NCBI GenBank assembly: GCA_020852655.1
Contig: JADZAI010000103.1
Span: 111,330 to 175,329, forward strand
DNA length: 64,000 nt
From: Alphaproteobacteria bacterium
Lineage (GTDB): Bacteria; Pseudomonadota; Alphaproteobacteria; Micropepsales; Micropepsaceae
Reading direction: 5' to 3'
In this document: positions 33,749 through 42,480 of the stretch, one piece after another
How positions within the stretch are numbered: the first letter of the stretch is position 1
How the letters are laid out: every line of letters begins with the position of its first letter
Program-made: the position numbers and the translations under genes
Notes under the pieces: generated by a model
The model's input: only the letters and a program-made list of their open reading frames with translations
Told to the model about the DNA's origin: nothing
The model's database searches: none

Positions 33749-35127
33749 TGGAGACCTCGGTGCCGGTTTCGGATTTCGGGCTCTCCTGGCCGCGCCCCTT
33801 CTTCCCCTATCAGAGGACCGGCATCGAAGCGCTGGTCCAGCGCCAGGCCATACTGCTGGCCGACGAGATGGGGCTCGGCAAGACGATCCAGGTCGTTGCC
33901 GCGCTACGGCGGCTGCTTGCGGCACGGGCCATGGCGTCGGCCCTGATCGTTGCCCCGGCCGGCCTGGTACTGAATTGGCGGCGCGAACTTAAGGCGTGGG
34001 CGCCGGACCTGCGTCTTTCCACCGTGCTCGGGACGTCCAGCGAACGCGGCGAAGCCTGGCGTCGCGACGCCGACGTCTATCTGGTCGGCTACGAAAGTCT
34101 CCGCTCCGACATCGGCCACCCGGTGGTCAAGCGCCTCTGGGATCTCGTCGTGCTCGACGAAGCTCAGCGCATCAAGAACCCGCTCGCGGATGTCACCATC
34201 GCGGTCAAGCGCCTCCGCCGCACCCGCGCCTGGGTGCTGACCGGCACGCCGCTCGAGAACAGCCTGTCCGACCTCGCCTCGATTCTCGATTTCGTCGCGC
34301 CGGGCGCCTACGATCCCAATACCTATCTTGTTGGCCTGCGCCGCGTGCTCGCCCGCTTTCAACTGCGCCGCCGGCGCGCCGACGTGCTGCGCGACTTGCC
34401 GCCCAAGATGTCGAGCGAACTCGTCCTCGACCTCGCGCACGGCCAGCGCGCTGCTTACGAAACGGCACAGCGGGAAGGCATCGTCCGGCTCAAGTCGTTG
34501 GGGCGTGATCTCCGGGTCAGCCATGTGCTCGAGTTGATCTTGCGGCTCAAGCAGATCTGCAATTTCTGTCCGGAGACGGACGCTTCGGCCAAGTTGAGCG
34601 ATCTGCGCAGCCGTCTGGCCAGAATAGCCGCGATGGGCGAGCGCGCCCTTGTATTTTCACAATTCGCGCAGGAACCGTTTGGCGTCCACCGACTGGCGCG
34701 GGAACTTCGCACCTTCGAACCGTATATCCTCACCGGCGAGATGGATCAGGATACGCGGGCGGCGGCGGTTCGCGCCTTCCAGTCCGGCCTCGACAGCCGT
34801 CCCATGATCCTGTCGCTGAAGGCCGGCGGCGTGGGTTTGACGCTGACGGCCGCGTCCTATGTCTTCCACTTCGATCGCTGGTGGAATCCCGCAACGGAAG
34901 CGCAGGCGGAAGACCGGGCCTATCGCATCGGCCAGACGCGACCCGTTCACGTCTACGCATACCTGACAGCGGGAACGGTCGAAGAGCGGATCGCACAAAT
35001 TCTCTCGGACAAGCGCGCCCTCTTCAGCGATGTCATCGACGACATGCAGGCTCCGCCTTTGGAGCGACTGGATCTCAGGACATTGCTGGAAATTATCGAC
35101 CCGGCCATCGGTCATCTCGCCGGCTGA
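33748..35127 (+). CDS. Compact SNF2-family DNA helicase/translocase
   Basis: A 459-residue SNF2 ATPase. Motifs in order: FFPYQRTGIEAL (Q region), DEMGLGKT at 39-46 (Walker A), LDEAQ at 136-140, LTGTPLEN at 164-171, LILRLKQICN, LSLKAGGVGLTLT and YRIGQTRPVHVYAY, with RIGQTR at 393-398 holding the arginine fingers. There are no SWIM or HIRAN extensions, so it is close to a bare motor core. Single-gene size and coupling to the ATPase fit a translocase subunit such as the SngC component of Shango, as I remember it. Confidence 0.93.
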   Translation: METSVPVSDFGLSWPRPFFPYQRTGIEALVQRQAILLADEMGLGKTIQVVAALRRLLAARAMASALIVAPAGLVLNWRRELKAWAPDLRLSTVLGTSSERGEAWRRDADVYLVGYESLRSDIGHPVVKRLWDLVVLDEAQRIKNPLADVTIAVKRLRRTRAWVLTGTPLENSLSDLASILDFVAPGAYDPNTYLVGLRRVLARFQLRRRRADVLRDLPPKMSSELVLDLAHGQRAAYETAQREGIVRLKSLGRDLRVSHVLELILRLKQICNFCPETDASAKLSDLRSRLARIAAMGERALVFSQFAQEPFGVHRLARELRTFEPYILTGEMDQDTRAAAVRAFQSGLDSRPMILSLKAGGVGLTLTAASYVFHFDRWWNPATEAQAEDRAYRIGQTRPVHVYAYLTAGTVEERIAQILSDKRALFSDVIDDMQAPPLERLDLRTLLEIIDPAIGHLAG

Positions 35128-35140
35128 AGCGGGCAGCCTC

Positions 35141-35455
35141 CTAACCGTTCGCCTTTGCTTTTGCCCGGCTCGATGCACGCTGCGTAGCAGCCGGTCGTGC
35201 AGGCGCGCGGCGTTTGCGCGGCGCGGCGCGGCGGGTGGCGGGTTCGCCTTCCGAGGACGGACGGATCAGCCACAGCAGCGCGCCGGCTGCGAGGGCCGCG
35301 CCGCCGAGGCTCAGCCACACCGGGCGATGGCCGCGCGTCAGCGCCTTCGCCATCGCCGCGCCATGGGTCGTCAGCGCGTGCGACATCTCGGACCAGTCGG
35401 GCTGGACGCGGCGGAGGGCGCGGGCGCGCCCGGAGGGCGAGAGAAGATCGAACAT
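35141..35455 (-). CDS. Small membrane protein with basic C-terminus
   Basis: A 104-residue protein with an amphipathic N-terminal part (MFDLLSPSGRARALRR), one membrane helix at about 46-66 (VWLSLGGAALAAGALLWLI) and an Arg/Lys/Ala/Pro-rich tail (TRRAAPRKRRAPARPAATQR), which may bind nucleic acid or acidic lipids in the cytoplasm. No family recognised. It lies 13 bp from the helicase stop in convergent orientation and so marks the right edge of the four-gene operon. It could be a longer frame upstream, but this ATG gives the sensible helix layout. Confidence 0.6.
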   Translation of the reverse strand: MFDLLSPSGRARALRRVQPDWSEMSHALTTHGAAMAKALTRGHRPVWLSLGGAALAAGALLWLIRPSSEGEPATRRAAPRKRRAPARPAATQRASSRAKAKANG

Positions 35456-35528
35456 CGCACAGTCCTGCGTTGGATATGCCGCGTGGCGGCTCTCCGTCTG
35501 CAACGCGACGCCGCGGGCGCTGGTTCCC

Positions 35529-37532
35529 TCAGGTCCGCCGGCGGCGCATCCGGCGCACGACCATGACAACCGCGATCAGCGCCAGCGCAATCCCCGCCAC
35601 GCGCGCCCAGAACCGCCCGCCCGGCCGGTCGATCGTGCGCGACCACAGCGACGGCCCGCTCTCGCCTTCCTTCGGCAGGCGGAAGGCGACGACACTGTCG
35701 CCCATCGTCGTGCCGGCCTCCGAATGGCCGCCCGCGGCGATCACGACATATTCCTGCCCCTGCCATTCATAGATCATCGGATTGGCGATGCCCGGCGCCG
35801 GCAGCCGGCCCTGCCACAGCTCCGCCCCGCTCGCCGCATCGAAGGCCCGCAGATAGGCATCGCCCGCGCCGGTGAAGACGAGCCCGCCGCCGCTGACCGC
35901 AACGCCGTTCAGCGCCGGCATGCCCGTCGCGAGCGCCAGCCCCAGCGGCGCGCGGTCCTCGCTCGTCCCCAGCACCGCTTCCCACACGATGCGCCCGGCC
36001 TTCAGGTCCACCGCCACCGTCTTGCCCCAGGGCGGCCGGTTGCACGGCAGCCCGGCCGGCGAGAGCATGATCTCGCGCGTCATTGCATAGGGCGTCCCGC
36101 TCTGCGGCCCCACCTCGACGCCGCGCGTCTTCAGCGCATCGCGCTGGTCGGCCGGATAGAGCGTGATGCGATGCACCGCCCGCGTCGTGTTGGCGTAGAG
36201 GATCTGCCGCACCGGATCGAACGCCGCGCCGCCCCAGTTCACCCCGCCGCCCGTCATTGGAAACATGAGCGTCCCCTGCAACGACGGCGGCGTGTAGAGG
36301 CCGTCATTGCGCGCCGCCTTGAGCGCATCGCGGCATGCCGCCTTGTCCCAGAAGCCGAGCAGTCCCCACGCATCGGCCTCCGCGTCCAGCGTCTGCGGCA
36401 CCAGCGCCGGCACATGCGTCGGGAAGGGCTGCGTCGGCGACAGCGTCTCGCCTGCGACGCCGCCCTGCGGAACGGTGCGCTCCTCCACCGGCCAGATCGG
36501 TTCGCCCGTCTCGCGGTCCAGCACGAAGACGAAGCCCTGCTTCGTCGCCTGGATGACGACGTCGCGCGGACCGCCCTCCAGCGTCAGCGTCGCCAGCACC
36601 GGCTGCGCCGGCAGGTCGTAATCCCACACGTCGTGATGCACGGTCTGGAACGCCCAGACCTTCTCGCCCGTCGCCATGCGCAGCGCGACGACGGAATCCG
36701 AGTCGCGATCGTCGCCCGGTCTCTCGCCGCCGAAAAAGTCCGGGCTCGGCGAGGAGGTCGGCAGGAAGATCAGTCCGCGCGCCGTATCGACCGACATCGT
36801 CGACCACACATTGGCGTGCCCCGGCGCGATGCCGGAAGCCGTCATCGGATCGAAGGTCCAGCGCGGCGCGCCGGTCACGGCATCGAAGGCGCGCACGACG
36901 CCCGGCGGCGCCGGCGTCCGGCGATTGTCGCTGATCGCCGAACCGACCACGACGACACCGTCCGCCGCGGCCGGCGGCGAGGTGATCTGGAATTCGCCCG
37001 GCCATTCCAGCGGCATGGCGGGCTGGATCTTCACCTCGCCCTTCTCGCCGAAGCCTTCGCACCGCTTGCCCGTCTCGGCATCCAGGGCGATCAGCCGCCC
37101 GTCATTCGTCCCCATGAAGATGCGGCGTGCGCACAGGCCCTGCCCCGCCGGATCGCGCCACGCCGTCACGCCGCGGCAATTGTAGCGGTTGGCCGGCCGC
37201 TGCGCGGTCGAGATCGCCGCATCGAAGCGCCACAGCTCCGCACCGGTCGCCGGGTCCAGGGCGATCGCCTCGTTGTAGGGCGAACAGAACACCAGCCTTC
37301 CCCCGTCGAGGATCGGCGTCGTCTCGAACTTCGACCGCCCGGTCACCTCCGGCGCCCGCCGCGCCAGGTCGCCCGTCGAATAGCGCCATGCTTCGATCAG
37401 CGCGCCGACATTGCCCGGCGTGATCTCGGCCGCCGGACTGTATTTCAGCCCGCCGGCATCGCCGCCCGTGTGGCTCCATCCGGCCTCCCCGGCCATCGCC
37501 ACCACGGCAAGGAGCGTCAGGATCGTCTGCAT
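35529..37532 (-). CDS. PQQ-dependent dehydrogenase with C-terminal membrane anchor
   Basis: A 667-residue quinoprotein. A signal peptide (MQTILTLLAVVAMAGEAGWS) leads into an eight-bladed beta-propeller with tryptophan-docking repeats such as AIALDPATGAELWRFDA, VVALRMATGEKVWAFQ and FVFVLDRETGEPIWPVEE. TVHHDVWDYDLPAQPVL is the active-site text of membrane glucose dehydrogenases, which oxidise aldoses in the periplasm and pass electrons to ubiquinone. It lacks the five N-terminal helices of Gcd and instead has one C-terminal helix (residues about 640-658) followed by VRRMRRRRT. Sugar specificity is inferred. It is divergent from a TetR regulator. Confidence 0.88.
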   Translation of the reverse strand: MQTILTLLAVVAMAGEAGWSHTGGDAGGLKYSPAAEITPGNVGALIEAWRYSTGDLARRAPEVTGRSKFETTPILDGGRLVFCSPYNEAIALDPATGAELWRFDAAISTAQRPANRYNCRGVTAWRDPAGQGLCARRIFMGTNDGRLIALDAETGKRCEGFGEKGEVKIQPAMPLEWPGEFQITSPPAAADGVVVVGSAISDNRRTPAPPGVVRAFDAVTGAPRWTFDPMTASGIAPGHANVWSTMSVDTARGLIFLPTSSPSPDFFGGERPGDDRDSDSVVALRMATGEKVWAFQTVHHDVWDYDLPAQPVLATLTLEGGPRDVVIQATKQGFVFVLDRETGEPIWPVEERTVPQGGVAGETLSPTQPFPTHVPALVPQTLDAEADAWGLLGFWDKAACRDALKAARNDGLYTPPSLQGTLMFPMTGGGVNWGGAAFDPVRQILYANTTRAVHRITLYPADQRDALKTRGVEVGPQSGTPYAMTREIMLSPAGLPCNRPPWGKTVAVDLKAGRIVWEAVLGTSEDRAPLGLALATGMPALNGVAVSGGGLVFTGAGDAYLRAFDAASGAELWQGRLPAPGIANPMIYEWQGQEYVVIAAGGHSEAGTTMGDSVVAFRLPKEGESGPSLWSRTIDRPGGRFWARVAGIALALIAVVMVVRRMRRRRT

Positions 37533-37572
37533 GAGCTTGGCCTTTCGCCGCCGCTGCGCTAGCCTATTAATA

Positions 37573-37591
37573 ACTGAACCATTCATTCAGT
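37573..37591. promoter_or_regulatory. TetR-type operator candidate between PQQ dehydrogenase and regulator
   Basis: ACTGAA and TTCAGT form perfect 6-bp arms around a 7-nt centre in the 68-bp gap between the divergent genes, close to the regulator start. The surroundings are AT-rich (CTATTAATAACTGAACC). A TetR dimer site covering both promoters is the simplest reading. Confidence 0.5.
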
Positions 37592-37600
37592 AAAGGTGAC

Positions 37601-38263
37601 ATGCGTCGCAGGACCGAAGGCCGGCTGGAAGCCATCGTCGAGGCGGCCCTCTGCGTCTTCACGCGCCACGGCTATGCCGAGACCCAGATGGCCGATATCG
37701 CGCGCGCCGCGGGCGTTTCGACCGGCACCCTCTATCTCTATGCCGAGAGCAAGGAGGCGCTCTTCCACGCCACCCTGCGCCACGCACAAGGCAAGTCGCT
37801 CAGCGGCGAACCGCTGCCGCTGACCTTCCCCGGCTGGACCGGCGCGATGGGCGAGCTGAAGCGCTTCTCCGCCGGCGTGTCGGCCTGGCCGCGCCTCTCC
37901 GCCGCCCTCACCGCGCGCACACGGCCCTCTGCCGCGACGCTCGCCGCGATCGCCGGCGAACTCTACGACCTCATCGCCGCCAATCGCCGCACGCTCACGC
38001 TGATCGACCGCTGCGCGCGCGACATCGCCGACCTGCACAACGTCTACGAGTCCGGCCTCCGCGACCGCTACATCACCGAGCTTGAGCGCCTCGCCGCCCG
38101 CCTGCCCCACCTCGCCCAGCCCACGATAACCGCCCGCGCCTTCGTCGAACTCATCGCCTGGATGGCCATGCACCGCCACGGCGACCGCCGCCCGCTCCCC
38201 GCCGCCGAAGACGAAATCCGAACCGCCACCCTCACCGCCGCCGCGGCCACGCTCCAGCATTGA
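37601..38263 (+). CDS. TetR/AcrR family transcriptional regulator
   Basis: A 220-residue regulator. The N-terminal helix-turn-helix is clear: EAIVEAALCVFTRHGYAETQ, then MADIARAAGVSTGTLYLYAE, the TetR signature, and SKEALFHATLRH. The C-terminal ligand domain carries no recognisable match. It is divergent from the PQQ dehydrogenase and a dyad lies in the shared gap, so it probably represses that gene and itself; the ligand is unknown. Confidence 0.9.
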   Translation: MRRRTEGRLEAIVEAALCVFTRHGYAETQMADIARAAGVSTGTLYLYAESKEALFHATLRHAQGKSLSGEPLPLTFPGWTGAMGELKRFSAGVSAWPRLSAALTARTRPSAATLAAIAGELYDLIAANRRTLTLIDRCARDIADLHNVYESGLRDRYITELERLAARLPHLAQPTITARAFVELIAWMAMHRHGDRRPLPAAEDEIRTATLTAAAATLQH

Positions 38264-38381
38264 CCGCAACCAAGTGTGCGTGGATACATCGGCGCAAGGG
38301 GTCCTATCCGCGATTGCCCCGTGAGGCTTCGGCCGAAGATCGCGTCCATCTGAAACCCGCTCTGTAGGGACCTGGACGCTC

Positions 38382-39185
38382 ATGCCCGCTCCGACCGAGA
38401 TCACCTGCGCTCAGCTCGCGCGCCTCGTCGGCACGCCGGAGGCGCCGGTTCTCGTCGACCTGCGCGACGACGCGGCCTATGCGCGCGATCCGCGACTCCT
38501 TCCCGCGTCCCGGCGCTATGCACCCGACTCCGTCATCGCCTGGGGGCCGCTGCTCGCACGGCGCAAGAGCGTCCTCATCGGCGACAGCGCCGACGCGCAC
38601 GGCATGGCCGCGTGGCTCCGCGCCAATGCCACGCCGGCCGAGGTGCTGGAGGGCGGCTTCGACGCTTGGCGCGAAGGCGGCGGCCTGCTGATGAACCCGG
38701 GCAAATGCCCGCGCCGCGATCCCGATGGCCGTACCGTCTGGGTCACTCGCCTCCGCCCCAAGATCGACCGCATCGCCTGCCCCTGGCTCATCCGCCGCTT
38801 CATCGACCCCGACGCGCTCTTCCTCTACGTCCCGCAGGCCGAGGTCGCCGCCGTCGCCGAGCGCAGCGGCGGCGCGGCCTTCGATGTCGACGGCGTCTTC
38901 TGGAGCCATCGCGGCGAGGCCTGCACCTTCGACACGATGCTCCAGGAGTTCGGCCTCGAATCCCCCACCCTCGCGCGCCTCGCCGCCATCGTCTGCGCCG
39001 CCGACACCGATCGTCTCGACACCGCGCCCCAGGCTGCCGGTCTTCTCGCCGCCTCGCTCGGCCTCTCGCGCATGTATCGGGACGACCTCGAACAGCTCGA
39101 CGCCTCGATGCCGCTCTACGACGCCTTCTATCGCTGGGCGCGCGACGCGGTTGATGAAGGCCACACCTGGCCGGCGCGGCGGTGA
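38382..39185 (+). CDS. chrB: Chromate resistance protein ChrB-like with rhodanese-like N-terminus
   Basis: A 267-residue protein. The C-terminal ChrB domain is unmistakable: VWVTRLRPKIDRIACPWLIR, RFIDPDALFLYVPQ, WSHRGEACTFDTMLQEFGL. ChrB senses or handles chromate and controls chrA. Residues 15-100 look like a rhodanese domain (PVLVDLRDDAAY, EVLEGGFDAWREGG) but the loop that should hold the catalytic Cys reads VLIGDSADAHGMAAW, with no Cys. It overlaps chrA by 4 bp (GTGA). Confidence 0.9.
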   Translation: MPAPTEITCAQLARLVGTPEAPVLVDLRDDAAYARDPRLLPASRRYAPDSVIAWGPLLARRKSVLIGDSADAHGMAAWLRANATPAEVLEGGFDAWREGGGLLMNPGKCPRRDPDGRTVWVTRLRPKIDRIACPWLIRRFIDPDALFLYVPQAEVAAVAERSGGAAFDVDGVFWSHRGEACTFDTMLQEFGLESPTLARLAAIVCAADTDRLDTAPQAAGLLAASLGLSRMYRDDLEQLDASMPLYDAFYRWARDAVDEGHTWPARR

Positions 39186-40570
39186 GCGGCATGGACGCGC
39201 AAGCGACACCGCAGCTTCCCTCGCTCGGCGAGATGACGCGCATCTTCGGCAAGGTCGGCCTGCTCAGCTTCGGCGGCCCGGCGGCGCAGATCGCGCTGAT
39301 GCACCGCCTTCTCGTCGACGAGAAGCGCTGGATCGGCGAGCGCCGGTTCCTGCATGCGCTCAACTACTGCATGCTGCTCCCCGGCCCCGAGGCGCAGCAG
39401 CTCGCGACCTATGTCGGCTGGCTGATGCACGGCACGAAGGGCGGCCTGATCGCCGGCCTGCTGTTCATCGTGCCCGGCGCGCTCGTGATGCTCGCGCTCA
39501 GCATGCTCTACGCCGCCTATGCCGAGATCCCGCTCATCGTCGGCGTCTTCTACGGCATCAAATGCGCGGTCCTGGCGATCGTCGTCCAGGCCCTGCTGCG
39601 CGTCGCCGGGCGCGCCCTGAAGACGACCCTGCTCCGCGCGATCGCCCTCATCGCCTTCCTCGCGCTCTTCCTCTTCGGCCTGCCCTTCCCGCTCGTGATC
39701 CTCGCCGCCGGCATCGCGGGCTTCGTCGCCTCCCGCGTCGCACCGCAGGCGATCGCCGGCGGGGCCGGCCACAAGGCGCATGCCGGTTCACCCGAATACG
39801 GCCTCATCGACGCGCTCATCGACAACGGCCACCTGACCCATATCGCAGCCAGCCACCGCGTCTTCTGGCTCCGCCTCACCGCATGGACTGCGCTCTGGCT
39901 CGCCCCGGTCGCGATCATCCTTGCGGCGCTCGGCCCGCACGACGTCTTCGCCGATCTCGGGCTGTTCTTCAGCAAGATGGCGGTCGTGACCTTCGGCGGC
40001 GCCTACGCCGTGCTCTCCTACGTCGCGCAGGAGGCGGTGCAGACCTATCGCTGGCTGACCGCGCCCGAGATGGTCGACGGCCTCGGCCTTGCCGAGACGA
40101 CACCCGGTCCGCTGATCCTCGTGCTGCAATTCGTCGGCTTCCTCGCCGCCTTCCGTGCCGCGACCGGCCTCGACCCGCTCCTCGCCGGCGTATTCGGCGC
40201 CACCGTCACCCTCTGGGCGACCTTCGTTCCGTCCTTCCTCTTCATCTTCGTCGGTGCGCCCTATGCCGAGGCGCTGCGTCAACGCCCCGGCCTTTCCGCC
40301 GCGCTCACCGCGATCACCGCGGCCGTCGTCGGCGTGATCGCCAACCTGGCGCTCTGGTTTGCGCTGCATGTCCTCTTCGGCCGTGTCGGCCATGTCGAAA
40401 GCGCGGGCCTGCACATGGCCTGGCCGGACTGGGCCTCGCTCGACCTGGTCGCCTGCGCGCTCGCCGCCGCCGCGATGGTCCTGGCCCTGCGCAACCTGCT
40501 CGGCGTCGCCACCCTGGTGGCGCTCTTCGGGGCGGCCGGCCTCGCCCTGTCGGCCCTGCATCTCGTGTAA
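39182..40570 (+). CDS. chrA: Chromate efflux transporter ChrA
   Basis: A 462-residue CHR-family transporter, two homologous halves of about five to six helices. Each half has the conserved block: IFGKVGLLSFGGPAAQIALM with NYCMLLPGPEAQQLATYVG, and FFSKMAVVTFGGAYAVLSYV with GLAETTPGPLILVLQFVGF. It exports chromate (or sulfate-like oxyanions) from the cytoplasm. The GTG start is inside the end of chrB, giving translational coupling; an ATG three codons later is also possible. Confidence 0.94.
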   Translation: MSGMDAQATPQLPSLGEMTRIFGKVGLLSFGGPAAQIALMHRLLVDEKRWIGERRFLHALNYCMLLPGPEAQQLATYVGWLMHGTKGGLIAGLLFIVPGALVMLALSMLYAAYAEIPLIVGVFYGIKCAVLAIVVQALLRVAGRALKTTLLRAIALIAFLALFLFGLPFPLVILAAGIAGFVASRVAPQAIAGGAGHKAHAGSPEYGLIDALIDNGHLTHIAASHRVFWLRLTAWTALWLAPVAIILAALGPHDVFADLGLFFSKMAVVTFGGAYAVLSYVAQEAVQTYRWLTAPEMVDGLGLAETTPGPLILVLQFVGFLAAFRAATGLDPLLAGVFGATVTLWATFVPSFLFIFVGAPYAEALRQRPGLSAALTAITAAVVGVIANLALWFALHVLFGRVGHVESAGLHMAWPDWASLDLVACALAAAAMVLALRNLLGVATLVALFGAAGLALSALHLV

Positions 40571-40695
40571 GGCCTGACGCGCAATTCCTAAGGATTGGTT
40601 GCGCCGCACCCTCCATATTTGGCCGATCGGAAAAACGAATCTTGAGGCGGAACCGCTAGAGTTCCCGGCGCTGTTCCCGCCCCACGATCGAGCTC

Positions 40696-42093
40696 ATGCC
40701 GCCAGCCCTCGACACACTCATCGCATGGTTCTCGCCGCCGGGCGCGGCGCTGCGCCAAGTGCGGCTCGACCAGCTCCAACTCGCCGTTGCCAGCATGCGC
40801 CGGGGCAGTGTCGGCATGGCGATCGGCATGGCAGGCATCGCCGCCTCCGCCGCGCAATGGACCGAAACCCGCATCGTGCTGGGCTGGACGGCCTTTGCGA
40901 CCGTCGTGCTGATCCTCAGCTTCGCCGCCTCGCACCGCCTGCTGGCCCGCCGCGACCCCGACAAGGATCTCGCCTGGCTCCAGGGCGTCTATACCGCAAT
41001 CTCCGTGCTGATGGTCTCGGTCATCGTGGCCGCCGCCTTCCTGTTCTGGATGCCGGGCGTCGCGGCGAACCACCTCTTCATCCTGCTGATGCTGGTGACC
41101 GCCTTCTCGCTGGGTTCGGTGCTCAGCGCCCCCTTCCCGCCGGCCTGCGCCCTCAACGCCGCCTATGCGGTGGCCGGCGCGCTGCTCTGCATGTCGGAAG
41201 GCGACACGACCTACACCATCCTCGGCCTCATAGCGCTCGGCCTCGTGCCGCTGATGGCCGCGCCGGCCCTCGGCATCTACCAGATGTCGCGCGACATGTT
41301 CAGCCTGCGGCAGATTGCGAGCGAAATGGTCGATTCGCAGCGCGATCTCGTCCACCGCCTGCGCAAGGCCGACCGCGCCAAGAGCGACTTCCTGGCGAAT
41401 ATGAGCCACGAGCTGCGCACCCCGCTCAACGCCATCATCGGCTTTTCCGACATGATGCGCGGCCAGTTGATGGGTCCGCTCGGCAAGCCGTGCTATGTCG
41501 GTTACGCTGAAGACATCCACGCCAGCGGCAGCCACCTGCTGTCGCTCATCAACGACATCCTCGACCTCGCGAAGATCGAGGCGGGCAAATACGAGCTGAC
41601 CGAGACCGAGTTCGACCTCCACGCGCTGGTCGAGGACGCGCGGCGCATGATCGCGGCGCGGGCCGACGCCGGCGGCGTCACGATCATCAACGAAGTGCCG
41701 GTCGGCGCCATCATCCGGGCCGACGAGCGCGCCATGCGGCAGGTCGCGCTCAACATCGCGACGAATGCGGTGAAGTTCACGCCGCCCGGCGGCACGGTGC
41801 GCGCCTATGGCGTCGCCAAATCCGAGGACGTCTTCGCCGTCGCGATCGCCGACACCGGCGTCGGCATCAAGCCGGAAGACCTCGACAGGGTGTTCGACAG
41901 TTTCGGCCAGGGCCGGCACGACCTGACCGTGCGCGACCGCAGCACCGGCCTCGGCCTTGCGATCGTGCGCAACCTGATGCGGGCGCATGGCGGCGACGCC
42001 ACGCTGGTCAGCACGGTCGGCAAGGGAACGACGGTCTACCTCACCATGCCGCGCAGCCGGGTCGTGTCCTTCGGCCTGATCGCCGCCGCCTGA
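40696..42093 (+). CDS. Membrane sensor histidine kinase (PleC/DivJ-like)
   Basis: A 465-residue kinase with about six N-terminal membrane helices (residues 35-200; no periplasmic domain of size) and a cytoplasmic kinase core. H-box SDFLANMSHELRTPLNAIIG, N-box NIATNAVKFTPPGG, G1 DTGVGI and G2 GLGLAIVRNLMRAHGG are complete. It resembles the PleC/DivJ class of Alphaproteobacteria, for which the receiver is a single-domain regulator elsewhere in the genome. No response regulator is adjacent. It converges on the zeta gene. Confidence 0.92.
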   Translation: MPPALDTLIAWFSPPGAALRQVRLDQLQLAVASMRRGSVGMAIGMAGIAASAAQWTETRIVLGWTAFATVVLILSFAASHRLLARRDPDKDLAWLQGVYTAISVLMVSVIVAAAFLFWMPGVAANHLFILLMLVTAFSLGSVLSAPFPPACALNAAYAVAGALLCMSEGDTTYTILGLIALGLVPLMAAPALGIYQMSRDMFSLRQIASEMVDSQRDLVHRLRKADRAKSDFLANMSHELRTPLNAIIGFSDMMRGQLMGPLGKPCYVGYAEDIHASGSHLLSLINDILDLAKIEAGKYELTETEFDLHALVEDARRMIAARADAGGVTIINEVPVGAIIRADERAMRQVALNIATNAVKFTPPGGTVRAYGVAKSEDVFAVAIADTGVGIKPEDLDRVFDSFGQGRHDLTVRDRSTGLGLAIVRNLMRAHGGDATLVSTVGKGTTVYLTMPRSRVVSFGLIAAA

Positions 42094-42105
42094 CCGCCGC
42101 CTGCC

Positions 42106-42429
42106 CTAGGTGCCGGCCTGGATCTGGTCGATCGCCGTCCTCATCAGCTCGTCCATCTCGCGGCGGAGCTGATGGTCGCTGACGGCGACGCTCTTGGCCT
42201 CCAGGTCGGCCTTGACCCTACGGAAGACGTCCTCGTCGCCCGCTTCCGCCAGGTCGGCCATCACCACCGTCTTGGCATAGGCGTCGGCCTGCTCGCCGCT
42301 GAGGCCCAGCTTCCCGGCCGCCCACAGCCCCAGCAGCTTGTTGCGCCGCGCGTTCGCCTTGAACCTCAGGTCCTGGTCGTGGGCGAACTTGCTTTCCTGG
42401 GCCTTCTTGAGGTCGTCGAAGCCGGACAT
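42106..42429 (-). CDS. ATPase inhibitor subunit zeta (DUF1476)
   Basis: A 107-residue helical protein starting MSGFDDLKKAQESKFAHDQD, with RRNKLLGLWAAGKLGLSGEQ. This is the zeta subunit of alphaproteobacterial F1Fo-ATPase, whose N-terminus inserts into F1 to block ATP hydrolysis. AGGAG is 7 nt before the ATG. The C-terminal four-helix part ends ELMRTAIDQIQAGT. It is divergent from purC, the usual arrangement. Confidence 0.93.
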   Translation of the reverse strand: MSGFDDLKKAQESKFAHDQDLRFKANARRNKLLGLWAAGKLGLSGEQADAYAKTVVMADLAEAGDEDVFRRVKADLEAKSVAVSDHQLRREMDELMRTAIDQIQAGT

Positions 42430-42480
42430 CGATGTCTCCTGACGGGGTTCCTTCCGGATGTGCGTCACCCGTTTCGAAAT

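Noticed and set aside
30741..35127. Assignment of the four-gene operon to BREX
   Set aside because: BREX needs PglX, PglZ and usually BrxC or BrxL; none is present within the window near the operon.
35214..37562. 782-codon plus-strand frame opposite the PQQ dehydrogenase
   Set aside because: Product is Arg/His-rich without domains, and the minus-strand gene shows propeller repeats and a signal peptide.
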